Assembly: GCF_006874465.1 (NCBI RefSeq)
Contig: NZ_VIRL01000030.1
Location: 1-64,000 of the forward strand
DNA length: 64,000 nucleotides
Direction: 5' to 3'
Source: Microbispora bryophytorum
GTDB lineage: Bacteria; Actinomycetota; Actinomycetes; Streptosporangiales; Streptosporangiaceae
The notes below the pieces were generated by a model. It saw only the letters and a program-made list of their open reading frames with translations, made no database searches and had not been told where the DNA came from. Positions 1 through 8,180 of this stretch are shown piece by piece (positions within the stretch are counted from its first letter, which is position 1; each line of letters opens with the position of its first letter). The translations under genes were made by a program, and so were the position numbers.

Positions 1-236
1 GCTCGTGGTCGGCGAACGCCACGAGCGAGAGCAACCCCTTCGCCGGCAAGGCCAACAGCGGCGCCACCTGGACCAACGACATCAGCCACGGTGACCTGGT
101 CCGCAACAACCCCGACCAGACCAAGACGGTCGACCCCTGCAACCTGCAGCTGCTCTACCAGGGCCGCAGCCCCAGCTCCGGCGGCGACTACGGCCTGCTG
201 CCCTACCGCCCCGGCCTGCTGACCCTGCAGCGCTGA
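1..236 (+). CDS. GH62 alpha-L-arabinofuranosidase, C-terminal end only
   Basis: Partial gene entering from the left edge; the reading frame has codons starting at position 3 and stops with TGA at 234-236. The visible 77 residues include [23 protein letters not shown] and [18 protein letters not shown], which match my memory of the C-terminus of secreted GH62 alpha-L-arabinofuranosidases of actinomycetes. These enzymes remove arabinose side chains from arabinoxylan outside the cell. The catalytic residues, signal peptide and any carbohydrate-binding module lie outside the window. It fits with the xylanase and other glycosidases further right. Family assignment is by recall of this C-terminal pattern only. 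Confidence 0.7.
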   Translation, partial: SWSANATSESNPFAGKANSGATWTNDISHGDLVRNNPDQTKTVDPCNLQLLYQGRSPSSGGDYGLLPYRPGLLTLQR

Positions 237-346
237 CGGCATGACACGGTTCCCACCCGCAGGTTCCTGACCATCGCGGCACGGCGCACACCGAACCAGG
301 TGAGCGCCACCACGGACGCGATGATCAGGACCGGGAGGACCTGAAC

Positions 347-375
347 GGCGGGCTCGGTACCAGACCGAGCCCGCC
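347..375. terminator. Bidirectional hairpin between convergent genes
   Basis: An 11-bp perfect stem, GGCGGGCTCGG at 347-357 pairing with CCGAGCCCGCC at 365-375, with a 7-nt loop. It lies between the end of the GH62 gene and the end of the molybdate operon, which converge here. No U-tract is obvious, as is common in high-GC actinomycetes. Confidence 0.7.
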
Positions 376-506
376 CCGGACCGCCGGTTCGCCGAGGACC
401 TGTGGGGCATCGCGCCCACCCGGCGCGCTGTGGGTGCGCAGGCCGCGGCGCGACCGGCCGAGACGGATGGCGTCGCAGTCGTGGCGGTCGTCCGCCCGAG
501 GCCCGC

Positions 507-1547
507 TCATGCCGGGTAGGCGTGGGTCTCCGTGGCCTTGACCGAGGCCCAGATCCGCTGACCCGGGCTCAGCTCAAGGTCGGCCAGGGCGGCGGGGGTG
601 ATGTCGGCGAAGGCGGTGATCGGGCCGTCGAGGTGCACGCGGACGTTGTCGCCGTGCCGCTCGATGCCGCCGATCGTGGCCTGCCACAGGTTGCGGGGGC
701 TGCCGTCGGGGCGGGTGCGGTAGAGGGCCACGGCGGCGGGCGAGAAGGCCACGAACGCGGGCCCGTCGAGCTGTTCGGAGGTGTGCAGCGGCAGTTCGCC
801 GACCTCGACCCGGGTGCCGTCGCCGATCCCGCGGTAGAGGTTGAGCCCGACGAGGCGGGCGACGTACCCGGTGCGCGGGCGGCGGGCGACCTCGGCGGGG
901 GCGCCCTGCTGGACGACGACGCCGGACTCGATGACGACCAGCCGGTCGGCCAGCACCATCGCATCGAGCGGGTCGTGGGTGACCAGCACGGTGGCGCCGT
1001 CGAAGTCGGCCAGGTGGCGGCGCAGCTGGGAGCGGATCTCCAGCCGGGTGTGCGCGTCCAGCGCGGCCAGCGGCTCGTCCAGCAGCATCAGCCGGGGCCG
1101 TACGGCCAGCGCCCGGGCGAGGGCGACGCGCTGTGCCTGCCCGCCCGACAGCCGGCGGGGCTTGTCCGTCGCCCGGTCGGCCAGTCCGACACGCTCCAGC
1201 AGTGCCGCGGCGACGCGGCGCGCCTCGGCCTTGGACACCCCCTGGCAGCGCGGCCCGAAGGCGACGTTGTCAAGGGCGGACAAGTGGGGGAACAACAGGT
1301 AGTCCTGGAAGACCATGCCGATCGGGCGCTGTTCGGGGGCCAGGTGGTGCAGCGGCCGGCCGTCCAGGCTGATGTGCCCGCCGGACATCGGGATCAGCCC
1401 GGCCAGGGCGCGCAGCGCGGTGGTCTTGCCCGCGCCGTTGGGCCCGAGCAGCGCGACGACCTCTCCTGGTGCGACGTCGAGCGTGATGTCCAGGGTGAAG
1501 GCGGGTCGGTGGACGACCAGGGTCGCCCGCAGGCCGTCGGCGGTCAT
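507..1547 (-). CDS. modC: Molybdate ABC transporter ATP-binding protein ModC
   Basis: Cytoplasmic ATPase subunit (346 aa) that powers molybdate import through ModB. Walker A GPNGAGKTT lies at about residues 35-43, followed by a Q-loop (MVFQDYLLFPHLS), the signature LSGGQ and a Walker B ending LMLLDEP. The last about 60 residues form a TOBE/Mop-like oxyanion-binding domain, typical of ModC. The ATG at 1545-1547 overlaps the modB stop as ATGA, so the longer in-frame extension to 2309 is rejected because it only runs antisense-frame through modB. Last gene of the regulator-modA-modB-modC operon. Confidence 0.93.
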   Translation of the reverse strand: MTADGLRATLVVHRPAFTLDITLDVAPGEVVALLGPNGAGKTTALRALAGLIPMSGGHISLDGRPLHHLAPEQRPIGMVFQDYLLFPHLSALDNVAFGPRCQGVSKAEARRVAAALLERVGLADRATDKPRRLSGGQAQRVALARALAVRPRLMLLDEPLAALDAHTRLEIRSQLRRHLADFDGATVLVTHDPLDAMVLADRLVVIESGVVVQQGAPAEVARRPRTGYVARLVGLNLYRGIGDGTRVEVGELPLHTSEQLDGPAFVAFSPAAVALYRTRPDGSPRNLWQATIGGIERHGDNVRVHLDGPITAFADITPAALADLELSPGQRIWASVKATETHAYPA

Positions 1548-2437
1548 GGGCTGTTCACCCACCGATCGCGCAGGCTGGCCAGGACGACCACCGAGACGGC
1601 CAGCAGGACCAGGCTGAGCACGATGGCCGCGTCCGGATCGGTTTCCAGCGCCAGATAGACCGCCAGCGGCATCGTACGGGTGGTGCCGGGGAAGTTGCCG
1701 GCGAAGGTGATGGTGGCGCCGAACTCGCCGAGCGCCCGCGCCCAGCACAGCACCGCTCCGGCCACGACTCCGGGCATGATGAGCGGCAGGGTGACCCGGC
1801 GGAAGACGGTCCAGCGCGAGGCGCCCAGCGTGGCGGCGGCCTCCTCGAACCGCCGGTCCGCGGCGCGCAGCGCCCCCTCGACGCTGATCACCAGGAACGG
1901 CATGGCCACGAACGCCTCGGCGACGATCACTCCGAGGGTCGTGAAGGGCAGCGTGATCCCGAAGGCGGACTCCAGCCACTGCCCGACCAGTCCCCGCCGC
2001 CCCAGCACCAGCAGCAGCGCCACACCGCCCACCACCGGCGGCAGGACCAGCGGCACGGTCACCAGAGCCCGCACCACACGGCGGCCCGGGAACTCGACCC
2101 GGGCCAGCAGCCAGGCCAGCGGCACCCCGCACAGCACGCAGACGACTGTGGCGGCGGTGGCGCACACCAGCGACAGCCGCAACGCCTCCAGCACCTGCGG
2201 CTCGGCCAGCCGCTGAGGCAGCGTGGACCAGGGCGCCCGGATCAGCAGCCCGGCAAGCGGCAGCACCAGGAAGGCCAGCCCCGCCACGGCCGGGAGCACC
2301 AGCATCCACGGCGGGCGGCCGGATCGGAGGGCGGCCGAGTGGCCGGCTGCGCCGCTACGCGTGTCCGGGCGGCCGGGTGGGCCCGGGCGGCCGGGTGGGT
2401 CTGAGCGGCCGGAGCGCCGCGCCTGCGAAGAGGTCAT
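1544..2437 (-). CDS. modB: Molybdate ABC transporter permease ModB
   Basis: Integral membrane permease (297 aa) forming the molybdate channel with ModC. After a proline/glycine/arginine-rich cytoplasmic N-terminus of about 42 residues there are five to six hydrophobic segments. The EAA loop that docks on the ATPase is visible as EEAAATLGASRWTVFRRVTL, and the conserved GEFGATITFAGN stretch of molybdate permeases follows. It starts 5 nt after modA and its stop overlaps modC, so the three are co-translated. Confidence 0.92.
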   Translation of the reverse strand: MTSSQARRSGRSDPPGRPGPPGRPDTRSGAAGHSAALRSGRPPWMLVLPAVAGLAFLVLPLAGLLIRAPWSTLPQRLAEPQVLEALRLSLVCATAATVVCVLCGVPLAWLLARVEFPGRRVVRALVTVPLVLPPVVGGVALLLVLGRRGLVGQWLESAFGITLPFTTLGVIVAEAFVAMPFLVISVEGALRAADRRFEEAAATLGASRWTVFRRVTLPLIMPGVVAGAVLCWARALGEFGATITFAGNFPGTTRTMPLAVYLALETDPDAAIVLSLVLLAVSVVVLASLRDRWVNSP

Positions 2438-2442
2438 GCGGG

Positions 2443-3234
2443 TCAGGGGGCCTCGAAGCCGGCCTTGGTCAGCACGTCCTTGCCCTGCTGCGACAGCACG
2501 AGATCGACGAACTGCTTGGCGAGATCACCGGCGGGAGCCTTCGACAGAGTCGCGATCGGATAGTCGTTGATCGCCTTGTCCGCCTCGGGGAAGGCGATGC
2601 CCTGCACCTTGCCCGCCGCGGCGATCACGTCGGTCGTGTAGACCAGCGCGGCGTCCACCTCGCCCAGCTCGACCTTGGTCAGCGTGGCCTTGACGTCCTG
2701 CTCCAATGTGACCGGCGTGACCTTCAGCCCGGCCGCGTCCAGCGCCTTGACGGCCGCCGCCCCGCACGGCACCTGCTCGGCGCACAACGCCACCTTCACC
2801 CTGGGGTCGGTCAGGTCCTTCAGTTCGGCCACCTTGGCCGGGTTGTCCTTCGGCACGGCGATCTCCAGCTTGTTACGCGCGAAGGTGGTCGGCCCGCTCG
2901 CCAGCGACGCATCCGTGACGGTCTTCATCGTGGCCGGACTGGCCGCGGCGAACACGTCGGCCGGAGCTCCCTGGACGATCTGCTGGGCCAGCGTCGCGCT
3001 GGAACCGAAGTTGAACTTCACCGTCACCCCCGGGCGGGCGGCCTCAAAGGTCTTGCCGAGCTCCGTGAACGTCTCGGTCAGCGACGCGGCCGCGAACACG
3101 TTCACTTCCTTCGCCCCGGCGGCCGCCGAAGTCGAAGACGTGGCCGGTTCCCCCGAGCCGCAACCGGACAGCCCGGCGAGCACCAGCGCGACGGGCACGG
3201 CGATCGCCCGTCGGGAAAGGCGCCTGAACACCAA
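2443..3234 (-). CDS. modA: Molybdate-binding lipoprotein ModA
   Basis: Extracytoplasmic solute-binding protein (263 aa) that captures molybdate for ModBC. An N-terminal signal with lipobox LSGC puts the lipidated cysteine at residue 25. Family motifs visible are VNVFAAASLTETFTELG, FNFGSSATLAQQI, GAPADVFAAAS and VDAALVYTTDV. Length and domain are those of the ModA family. It lies 9 nt after the TOBE regulator and 5 nt before modB. Tungstate binding as well as molybdate is usual for the family and cannot be excluded. Confidence 0.93.
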   Translation of the reverse strand: MVFRRLSRRAIAVPVALVLAGLSGCGSGEPATSSTSAAAGAKEVNVFAAASLTETFTELGKTFEAARPGVTVKFNFGSSATLAQQIVQGAPADVFAAASPATMKTVTDASLASGPTTFARNKLEIAVPKDNPAKVAELKDLTDPRVKVALCAEQVPCGAAAVKALDAAGLKVTPVTLEQDVKATLTKVELGEVDAALVYTTDVIAAAGKVQGIAFPEADKAINDYPIATLSKAPAGDLAKQFVDLVLSQQGKDVLTKAGFEAP

Positions 3235-3243
3235 GGCGGCTCC

Positions 3244-3657
3244 TCAGGAGGTAGTGACCACGCGCTCGTGGCCGGGAATCTCGACGACGACGTTGGTGGA
3301 TTTGATCACGGCGACCGCCACCACCCCTGCCTCCAGGCCCAGCTCGTCGGCGGCCTGCCGGCTCATCAACGACACCACCCGGAACGGCCCGGCGGCGATT
3401 TCGACCTGCGCCATCACCGCGTCCCTGACGACCTCGGTGACGATCCCGCGGAAGCGGTTGCGCGCCGAGGACCGCCGGCCGTCGCCGGTCGTCTCGACCT
3501 GTGACCGGGCGAAGGCGGCCAGGTCGGCCCCACTGATCTGCCGGTGGCCGTGCTCGTCCCGCACCGCGGCCAGCCGGCCCGCGTCCACCCACCGGCGGAC
3601 GGTGTCGGAGCTCACCCCGAGCAATGCGGCGGCCTCGCTGATCCGAAACGTCGTCAC
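3244..3657 (-). CDS. HTH (excisionase/MerR-type) plus TOBE molybdate-responsive protein
   Basis: First gene of the molybdate operon (137 aa from the GTG at 3657). Residues about 1-55 form a BldC/excisionase-like winged helix (FRISEAAALLGVSSDTVRRWVDAGRL), and residues about 70-135 form a TOBE/Mop domain (NRFRGIVTEVVRDAVMAQVEI) that in relatives binds molybdate. The GTG start is chosen because it has a GAGG at the right distance and the homology starts at TTFRISE; an ATG at 3696 would add 13 residues. The likely role is molybdate sensing and control of the downstream modABC, by inference from domain pair and position. Confidence 0.82.
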   Translation of the reverse strand: MTTFRISEAAALLGVSSDTVRRWVDAGRLAAVRDEHGHRQISGADLAAFARSQVETTGDGRRSSARNRFRGIVTEVVRDAVMAQVEIAAGPFRVVSLMSRQAADELGLEAGVVAVAVIKSTNVVVEIPGHERVVTTS

Positions 3658-3699
3658 AGACCTCACTCTATCCCTCGCATGATCCAGGCTGAACACCCC

Positions 3700-4159
3700 T
3701 CTGCCATCGCAGCAGCGGCCTCATATAGGTGTCTCCGGTGGCATCTACGAGAGAGGAGAGCACGCCCGCACATTCACGGGACCGGCGCCCGGGGCCGCGC
3801 CGTGGTCCGACCCCGAGCCGGGGGATAGCATCCTGCTGTGTCTGTCGCCATCCGCCTCGCCCCCGGGCGTCGGCCGCGCGGTTGCCGGGCCCCGGCGCGG
3901 CGTGTGCTCGGCCGCAGAGTGCGCTATGTGCTTGGCGCCGAGGCCGGTCAGGTGAACGGGATGCGATGGTCCGGCACCCCCTGTGCCGTACGAGGTATCT
4001 GAGCGAGCTCGCTCTCCTCGACTCCGTCGTTCCGGCCCAGGATGCGGAACGACGAGGCTCACTCGAGGCTCCCTACCAGCCACCTGGAGCCGGGCGAAGC
4101 CGTGCCCGGAGCGTACGTGCATGATCTGCGATTTCCAGCGCGTCATCGGCGTGGAGGCT
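3700..4159. other. Gene-free stretch upstream of the trp remnant
   Basis: About 460 bases between the divergent molybdate operon and the trpB remnant. Frames open on both strands have arginine/proline-rich translations without recognisable domains. I see no RNA gene and no convincing promoter. Confidence 0.4.
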
Positions 4160-4352
4160 CATCGGCTGTGAGGCCGCCGGGCATCGGGTGGAGACCGGGC
4201 GATGGAGAGCCCCACGCATTCGCCGGCGCTGTCGACGCCGGCACCGACCCCGGACCGGACGGGCTGATCCTGGCGAGCCCGTCGGGCCGGGGCGACAAGG
4301 ACATGGAGACCGCCGCACGGCACTTCGAGCAGGACGCCGGCGCGGCCAGGGC
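4160..4352 (+). pseudogene. Decayed 3' end of tryptophan synthase beta subunit gene (trpB)
   Basis: In frame from 4213 the translation reads HAFAGAVDAG, then DGLILASPSGRGDKDMETAA, which is the C-terminal end of TrpB (the LSGRGDKD motif that ends the PLP domain). Just upstream, homology continues only with frame changes: GAGGCTCATCGGCTGTG gives EAHRL and a shifted frame gives ETAMES. No TrpB sequence is recognisable further upstream and no stop closes the frame before trpA. It sits 15 nt before the trpA start, exactly where trpB belongs, so this is a deletion remnant of a trpBA pair. Confidence 0.72.
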
Positions 4353-4366
4353 AGGGGAAGCGAAAA

Positions 4367-5194
4367 GTGAACGGAAACCTGCGGCTTCTGGCCGACACAC
4401 TGGCCCGGGCGAAGCGAGAGAACAGGGCCGCGCTCATCACGTACATGACGGCCGGCTTTCCGACCGTCGACGACGGCATCGCCGCCACCCAGGCGATGCT
4501 GAACAGCGGAGCCGACATCGTCGAGATCGGCCTGCCGCACAGCGACCCGGTGCTCGACGGCCCGGTGATCCAGGCCGCCGACGACATCGCCCTGCGCGCG
4601 GGCGTCCGGATCGCCGACGTCATCCGCACCGTGCGAGAGGCATACCAGGCCACCGGCAAGCCGATCCTGGTCATGTCCTACTGGAACCCGATCGACAGGT
4701 ACGGCCCCGAGCGCTTCGGCAGCGAGCTGGCCGAGGCGGGCGGCGCAGGATGCATCCTTCCCGACCTGCCCGTGGAGGAGTCCGCGCTGTGGCGCGAGAC
4801 CGCGGCCAGGCATGGCCTCGCCACCGTCTTCGTGGCCGCGCCGAGCACCACCGACGAGCGGCTGCGGGAACTCACCACGGCGGGAACGGGGTTCGTCTAC
4901 GCCGCGTCGCTGATGGGAGTCACGGGCACGCGGGACGCCGCCGGCACGTCCGCCGACGCGCTGGTGCGGCGCATCAGGGCGACCACCGACCTCCCCGTCT
5001 GCGTCGGAATCGGGATTTCCGACGCTGCGCAGGCTGCCCGGACGGCTCGCTTCGCCGACGGGGTGATCGTCGCCTCCGTACTGGTCAAGGCCGTCCTCGA
5101 CGCACCCGATGCCGCAGCGGGGACCGCGATCGTGGCTGAGCTCACGGCCGAACTCAGCCGTGCGACCCGTCGGCACGCGCAACCTTCGTGGTGA
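4367..5194 (+). CDS. trpA: Tryptophan synthase alpha subunit
   Basis: Cleaves indole-3-glycerol phosphate to indole and glyceraldehyde-3-phosphate (275 aa, normal length, TIM barrel). The catalytic pair equivalent to E49 and D60 of the enteric enzyme is E53 and D64 in DIVEIGLPHSDPVLDGP; the phosphate-binding VGIGISDAAQA loop is present. GTG start at 4367 with AGGGGAAG 6 nt upstream. Because only a scrap of trpB remains beside it, this copy is probably an orphan or secondary TrpA, either partnering a TrpB encoded elsewhere or on its way to decay. No other trp genes are seen. Confidence 0.87.
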   Translation: MNGNLRLLADTLARAKRENRAALITYMTAGFPTVDDGIAATQAMLNSGADIVEIGLPHSDPVLDGPVIQAADDIALRAGVRIADVIRTVREAYQATGKPILVMSYWNPIDRYGPERFGSELAEAGGAGCILPDLPVEESALWRETAARHGLATVFVAAPSTTDERLRELTTAGTGFVYAASLMGVTGTRDAAGTSADALVRRIRATTDLPVCVGIGISDAAQAARTARFADGVIVASVLVKAVLDAPDAAAGTAIVAELTAELSRATRRHAQPSW

Positions 5195-5204
5195 CCCAGC
5201 GGAC

Positions 5205-5345
5205 GCGGCGCCTCGGGCGGCCGGGCCGCGTCGACGGAGATGCCGACGTCCGCGCGGTGCAGGGCGAGCGCGTCGTTGACGCCGTCGCCGGGGTAGGCGA
5301 CGTCCAGGCCACCGATTCGCCGGATGCTCACGATCCTGGTGGATT
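5205..5345 (-). pseudogene. Fragment of a P-type (Mg2+-type) ATPase hinge region
   Basis: The minus strand reads VAYPGDGVNDALALHRADVG followed by ISVDAA, the hinge motif GDGxNDxxAL of P-type ATPases, with ISVD typical of MgtA-like pumps. Nothing else of that protein is present. It abuts the 3' end of the intact P-type ATPase and overlaps the end of trpA, so it looks like the leftover of a second, tandem ATPase gene. Confidence 0.6.
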
Positions 5346-7874
5346 GCCGTTCAGCGCTTGTGCGGGGGTACCGGCCCGTCCCCGGTGCGTCCGCCGCCGG
5401 CCGCCGTTCCCGCCGGAGCGCACCATGTCGCACGCCAGCACCGAGAGCGCGGCGGCGCCTAGTGCCATCGCCCAGCCGGCGGGCGGCACAGGCACCAGCG
5501 CGAGCGGCGCGCCCAGCGCCGGGATCACCGTCACGAGGATCTGCAGCGCCGCGGTGGCGGTCACCGCGACGAGGACAGGACGGCTCCGCCACCAGCCGCG
5601 CTCGAAGGTCCGGCGGCGGGCCCGGACGACGTAGGCGAGGGTCAGCCGGGCGAAGACCAGTGCGAGCACGGCCTGGCTGCGGACCTGTTCCTCGCTCCAG
5701 CCGAGGCGGCGGGCGACCTCGACGGCCGCGAAGACGAGCGCGCCGACGGCCACCGCGCGCAGCGCGATCCGGGTCAGGACCGGCCAGGAGAGCAGGCCGC
5801 CGGTGGGGCGCAGTGCCAGCGGGTCGCCGGCGGGCCGGTCGACGCCGAGCGCGATGGCGGGGATGCCGTCCAGCACCAGGTTGATCCACAGCAACTGCAC
5901 GGGAAGCAGCGGCACGACCAGATCCGGCCAGGCGATCAGGCCGGCCAGGACGATCAGGATCTCCGCGAGGTTGCCGGTGAGCAGATATCCGACCATCGAG
6001 GCCACGTTGTGGCGCAGGCGGCGTCCTTCGCGTACCCCAACGACGATGGTGCCGAGGTCGCCGTTGGTGACGACGACGGAGGCGGCCTCCCGGGCCACGT
6101 CCGTTCCCTCCTCTCCGGCCATGGCCACCCCCACGTCGGCGTTGCGCAGTGCCGGGGCGTCGTTCACACCGTCGCCGGTCATCGCCACGACCTGGCCGTC
6201 CTCGCGCAGGGCGCGCACCAGGTCGAGCTTGGTGCCGGGGTCGACGCGGGCCAGCACGGCCGCCTCGCGCAGCCGGGCGAAGCGTTTCGGACGATCGCCG
6301 TCCGCACCTTCGAGGGTCTGGAGCGCGGCGCCCGTCACCACGGGGTCGGCGTCGATGCCCACCTCCCCGGCGATGGCGCGGGCGGTGTCGGCATGGTCGC
6401 CGGTCACCATCACCACGCGGATGCCGGCGGCGCGGCAGTCCGCCACCGCCCGCGCCGCCGAGGGGCGGATCTCGTCGCTGAGCGCGACCAGGCCCAGCGG
6501 ACGCAGCCCTGTGGCGTCCAGATCGTCGGTGCGCAGGCCGGCGAGCGTGAGCACCCGCAGGCCCCGGTGCGCCAGACCGGGCACCGCTCGCGCCAGCCGC
6601 TCGGGCTCCGGGCCGGGAACGCACCGGCTGAGCACCACCTCCGGAGCGCCCTTGACCGTCAGCAGAGGCCCCTCCCCGGCCGCCGCGGTGATCACGGCCA
6701 TCGACCTCGTCTCGGCGTCGAACGGCCGGACGGCCAGGCGTTCCTCGCCGGGCGGCAGCCTCACCCCGTGCCGCTCGGCGGCCACGGCGAGGGCGACGTC
6801 GACCGCGTCCCCCAGGTTGTCGCGGGCGTCGTTGCAGCGCAGCGCGGCACGCCACAGGTCGCTTTCGGACACCGCCACCTGGTCGGCCACGGTCAGATGC
6901 CCGGTGGTCAGCGTGCCCGTCTTGTCCGTGGCGATGACGGTGGTCGCGCCCAGCGCCTCGATGGCCGCCAGCCGCCGGACGATCACACCGAGCGCCGCCA
7001 TGCGCTGTGCGCCGAGCGCCAGTGCCGTGGTCACGGCGGCGGCCAGGCTTTCCGGCACGGCGGCGATGGCCAGCGCCACCCCGGCCAGGATGATGTCGAG
7101 GAGCGCGGCCTCGCCCCGCTGGACCCGGGTGAGTCCGATGAGGATCACCACGACGCCCGCCACGACGGCGACCAGGCCGATCCGCCGCGACACCTGCGCG
7201 AGCTCCACCGCCAGCGGGCCCTTGACGCCGCCGCCCAGCGCGGAGGCGATGCGCCCCATCTCGGTGCGGGCACCGGTGCGGGTCACCTCGGCCACTCCCG
7301 AACCCCGCACGACGAGCGTCCCGGCGAACAACTCGTCGCGGCGGTCGGCGAGCGTGCCGCCTGCTCCGTCCGCTCGCGAGGCCCGTTTGTCGGACGACAG
7401 CGACTCCCCGGTGAGCATGGACTCGTTCACGGCCAGGGCGTTCGCCTGCGACAGCCGCGCGTCCGCGGGGACGCGGTCTCCGGCCGCGACCTGCACGACA
7501 TCGCCCGGGACGACCTCGGCGGCGGGCACCCTCCGTACGACGCCGTCGCGGACGACCTTGGCCATGGGCGCGGTGAGGGTGCGCAACGCCCGCACGGCGT
7601 GGTCGGCCTTCGCCTCCTGGCTCACCCCGATGACCACGTTGACCAGGAGAATGGTCAAGATCGCCGCGCCCTCGGGAATCTCGCCGAGGACGAGCAGGGT
7701 GACCAGTCCGGCGATCAGCAGCAGGATCGACATCGGGTCGGCGAGCTGGCGAGCGGCACGGGCGGGCAGGCGTGGCGGCCTCGGCTGCGGGAACTCGTTC
7801 GGCCCGTACTCGGCCAGCCGCTCCGATGCCGCCTGCGCGCTCAGTCCGGTCGGCTCATGCACGCTGATCTCCAT
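5328..7874 (-). CDS. P-type cation-transporting ATPase (P2, Ca2+/Mn2+-like)
   Basis: Membrane ion pump (848 aa from the ATG at 7874). An N-terminal cation-ATPase domain (GLSAQAASERLAEYGPNEFP) is followed by the actuator TGES at about 155-158, a transmembrane VPES at about 273-276, the phosphorylation site DKTGT with aspartate 317, TGDHADTARAIA, and the hinge TGDGVNDAPALRNADVGVAM. The C-terminal half has the M5-M6 pattern NLAEILIV and LLPVQLLWINLVLDGIPA of SERCA-like pumps. VPES in place of the usual IPEGL leaves the ion uncertain. The ATG at 7874 has GGAGG only 1 nt away; a GTG at 7862 or an upstream start at 7925 is possible. Confidence 0.85.
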   Translation of the reverse strand: MEISVHEPTGLSAQAASERLAEYGPNEFPQPRPPRLPARAARQLADPMSILLLIAGLVTLLVLGEIPEGAAILTILLVNVVIGVSQEAKADHAVRALRTLTAPMAKVVRDGVVRRVPAAEVVPGDVVQVAAGDRVPADARLSQANALAVNESMLTGESLSSDKRASRADGAGGTLADRRDELFAGTLVVRGSGVAEVTRTGARTEMGRIASALGGGVKGPLAVELAQVSRRIGLVAVVAGVVVILIGLTRVQRGEAALLDIILAGVALAIAAVPESLAAAVTTALALGAQRMAALGVIVRRLAAIEALGATTVIATDKTGTLTTGHLTVADQVAVSESDLWRAALRCNDARDNLGDAVDVALAVAAERHGVRLPPGEERLAVRPFDAETRSMAVITAAAGEGPLLTVKGAPEVVLSRCVPGPEPERLARAVPGLAHRGLRVLTLAGLRTDDLDATGLRPLGLVALSDEIRPSAARAVADCRAAGIRVVMVTGDHADTARAIAGEVGIDADPVVTGAALQTLEGADGDRPKRFARLREAAVLARVDPGTKLDLVRALREDGQVVAMTGDGVNDAPALRNADVGVAMAGEEGTDVAREAASVVVTNGDLGTIVVGVREGRRLRHNVASMVGYLLTGNLAEILIVLAGLIAWPDLVVPLLPVQLLWINLVLDGIPAIALGVDRPAGDPLALRPTGGLLSWPVLTRIALRAVAVGALVFAAVEVARRLGWSEEQVRSQAVLALVFARLTLAYVVRARRRTFERGWWRSRPVLVAVTATAALQILVTVIPALGAPLALVPVPPAGWAMALGAAALSVLACDMVRSGGNGGRRRTHRGRAGTPAQALNGNPPGS

Positions 7875-7924
7875 GCCTCCAAGCAGATCACTCGGGCGTA
7901 TGGGAAGGCCGCAGGCCAAAGCCA

Positions 7925-8045
7925 TCTCGCCGGAGGACCTTGGGCCCACGCGTCCGCGTCAGGCCGGCCGGGACGGCGGGCACGATGTCCTTCAGCCACA
8001 GCAGGGTGAACAGCGTCGCCACGATGACGAGGAGCCACGCCTCGA
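7925..8045 (-). pseudogene. Membrane-protein fragment
   Basis: Minus-strand codons give EAWLLVIVATLFTLLWLKDI then VPAVPAGLT, a clean hydrophobic segment followed by a LKDIVPA motif that I recall from small hypothetical four-helix membrane proteins of actinomycetes. There is no start codon context and the frame runs into the ATPase leader, so only a fragment remains. Low confidence in identity. Confidence 0.3.
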
Positions 8046-8119
8046 CGACGGCGGCAGCGCGGTCCGGTGGAGCAGCGACACCCAGGACAAGAACCTGCAG
8101 CTGATCAACGCCCAGACAC

Positions 8120-8149
8120 TTGGCTGGAATTGGTACACGCCGGTAAGGT
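8120..8149 (+). promoter_or_regulatory. Leaderless-type promoter of the MocR gene
   Basis: TTGGCT at 8120-8125 and TAAGGT at 8144-8149 with 18-nt spacing. The expected start of transcription falls at or next to the GTG at 8158, and no ribosome-binding site precedes that codon, so the mRNA is probably leaderless. Confidence 0.5.
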
Positions 8150-8180
8150 CCGATTCTGTGGACCGTTTGAGGACCAATTC
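8126..8180 (+). promoter_or_regulatory. Probable MocR operator, copy 1
   Basis: Contains GGAATTGGTAC, AAGGTCCGATT at 8145-8155 and GAGGACCAATTC at 8169-8180. The same three blocks recur at 11045-11098 in front of the flavoprotein gene, with identical 24-nt spacing between the last two. GGTCC and GGACC are inverted half-sites; an extra GGACC lies at 8160-8164. The site covers the -10 region and start codon of mocR, which suggests autoregulation. Confidence 0.6.

Noticed and set aside
240..345. Minus-strand hydrophobic peptide VLPVLIIASVVALTWFGVRR
   Set aside because: A single possible membrane helix without start, homology or context; not enough to call a gene.
507..2309. 600-residue frame spanning modC and modB
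   Set aside because: Only the part from 1547 is ModC; the upstream part is arginine/alanine-rich shadow of modB. The ATGA overlap fixes the start.
4073..5182. Long minus-strand frame across trpA
   Set aside because: Antisense to a gene with clear TrpA motifs; low-complexity translation.
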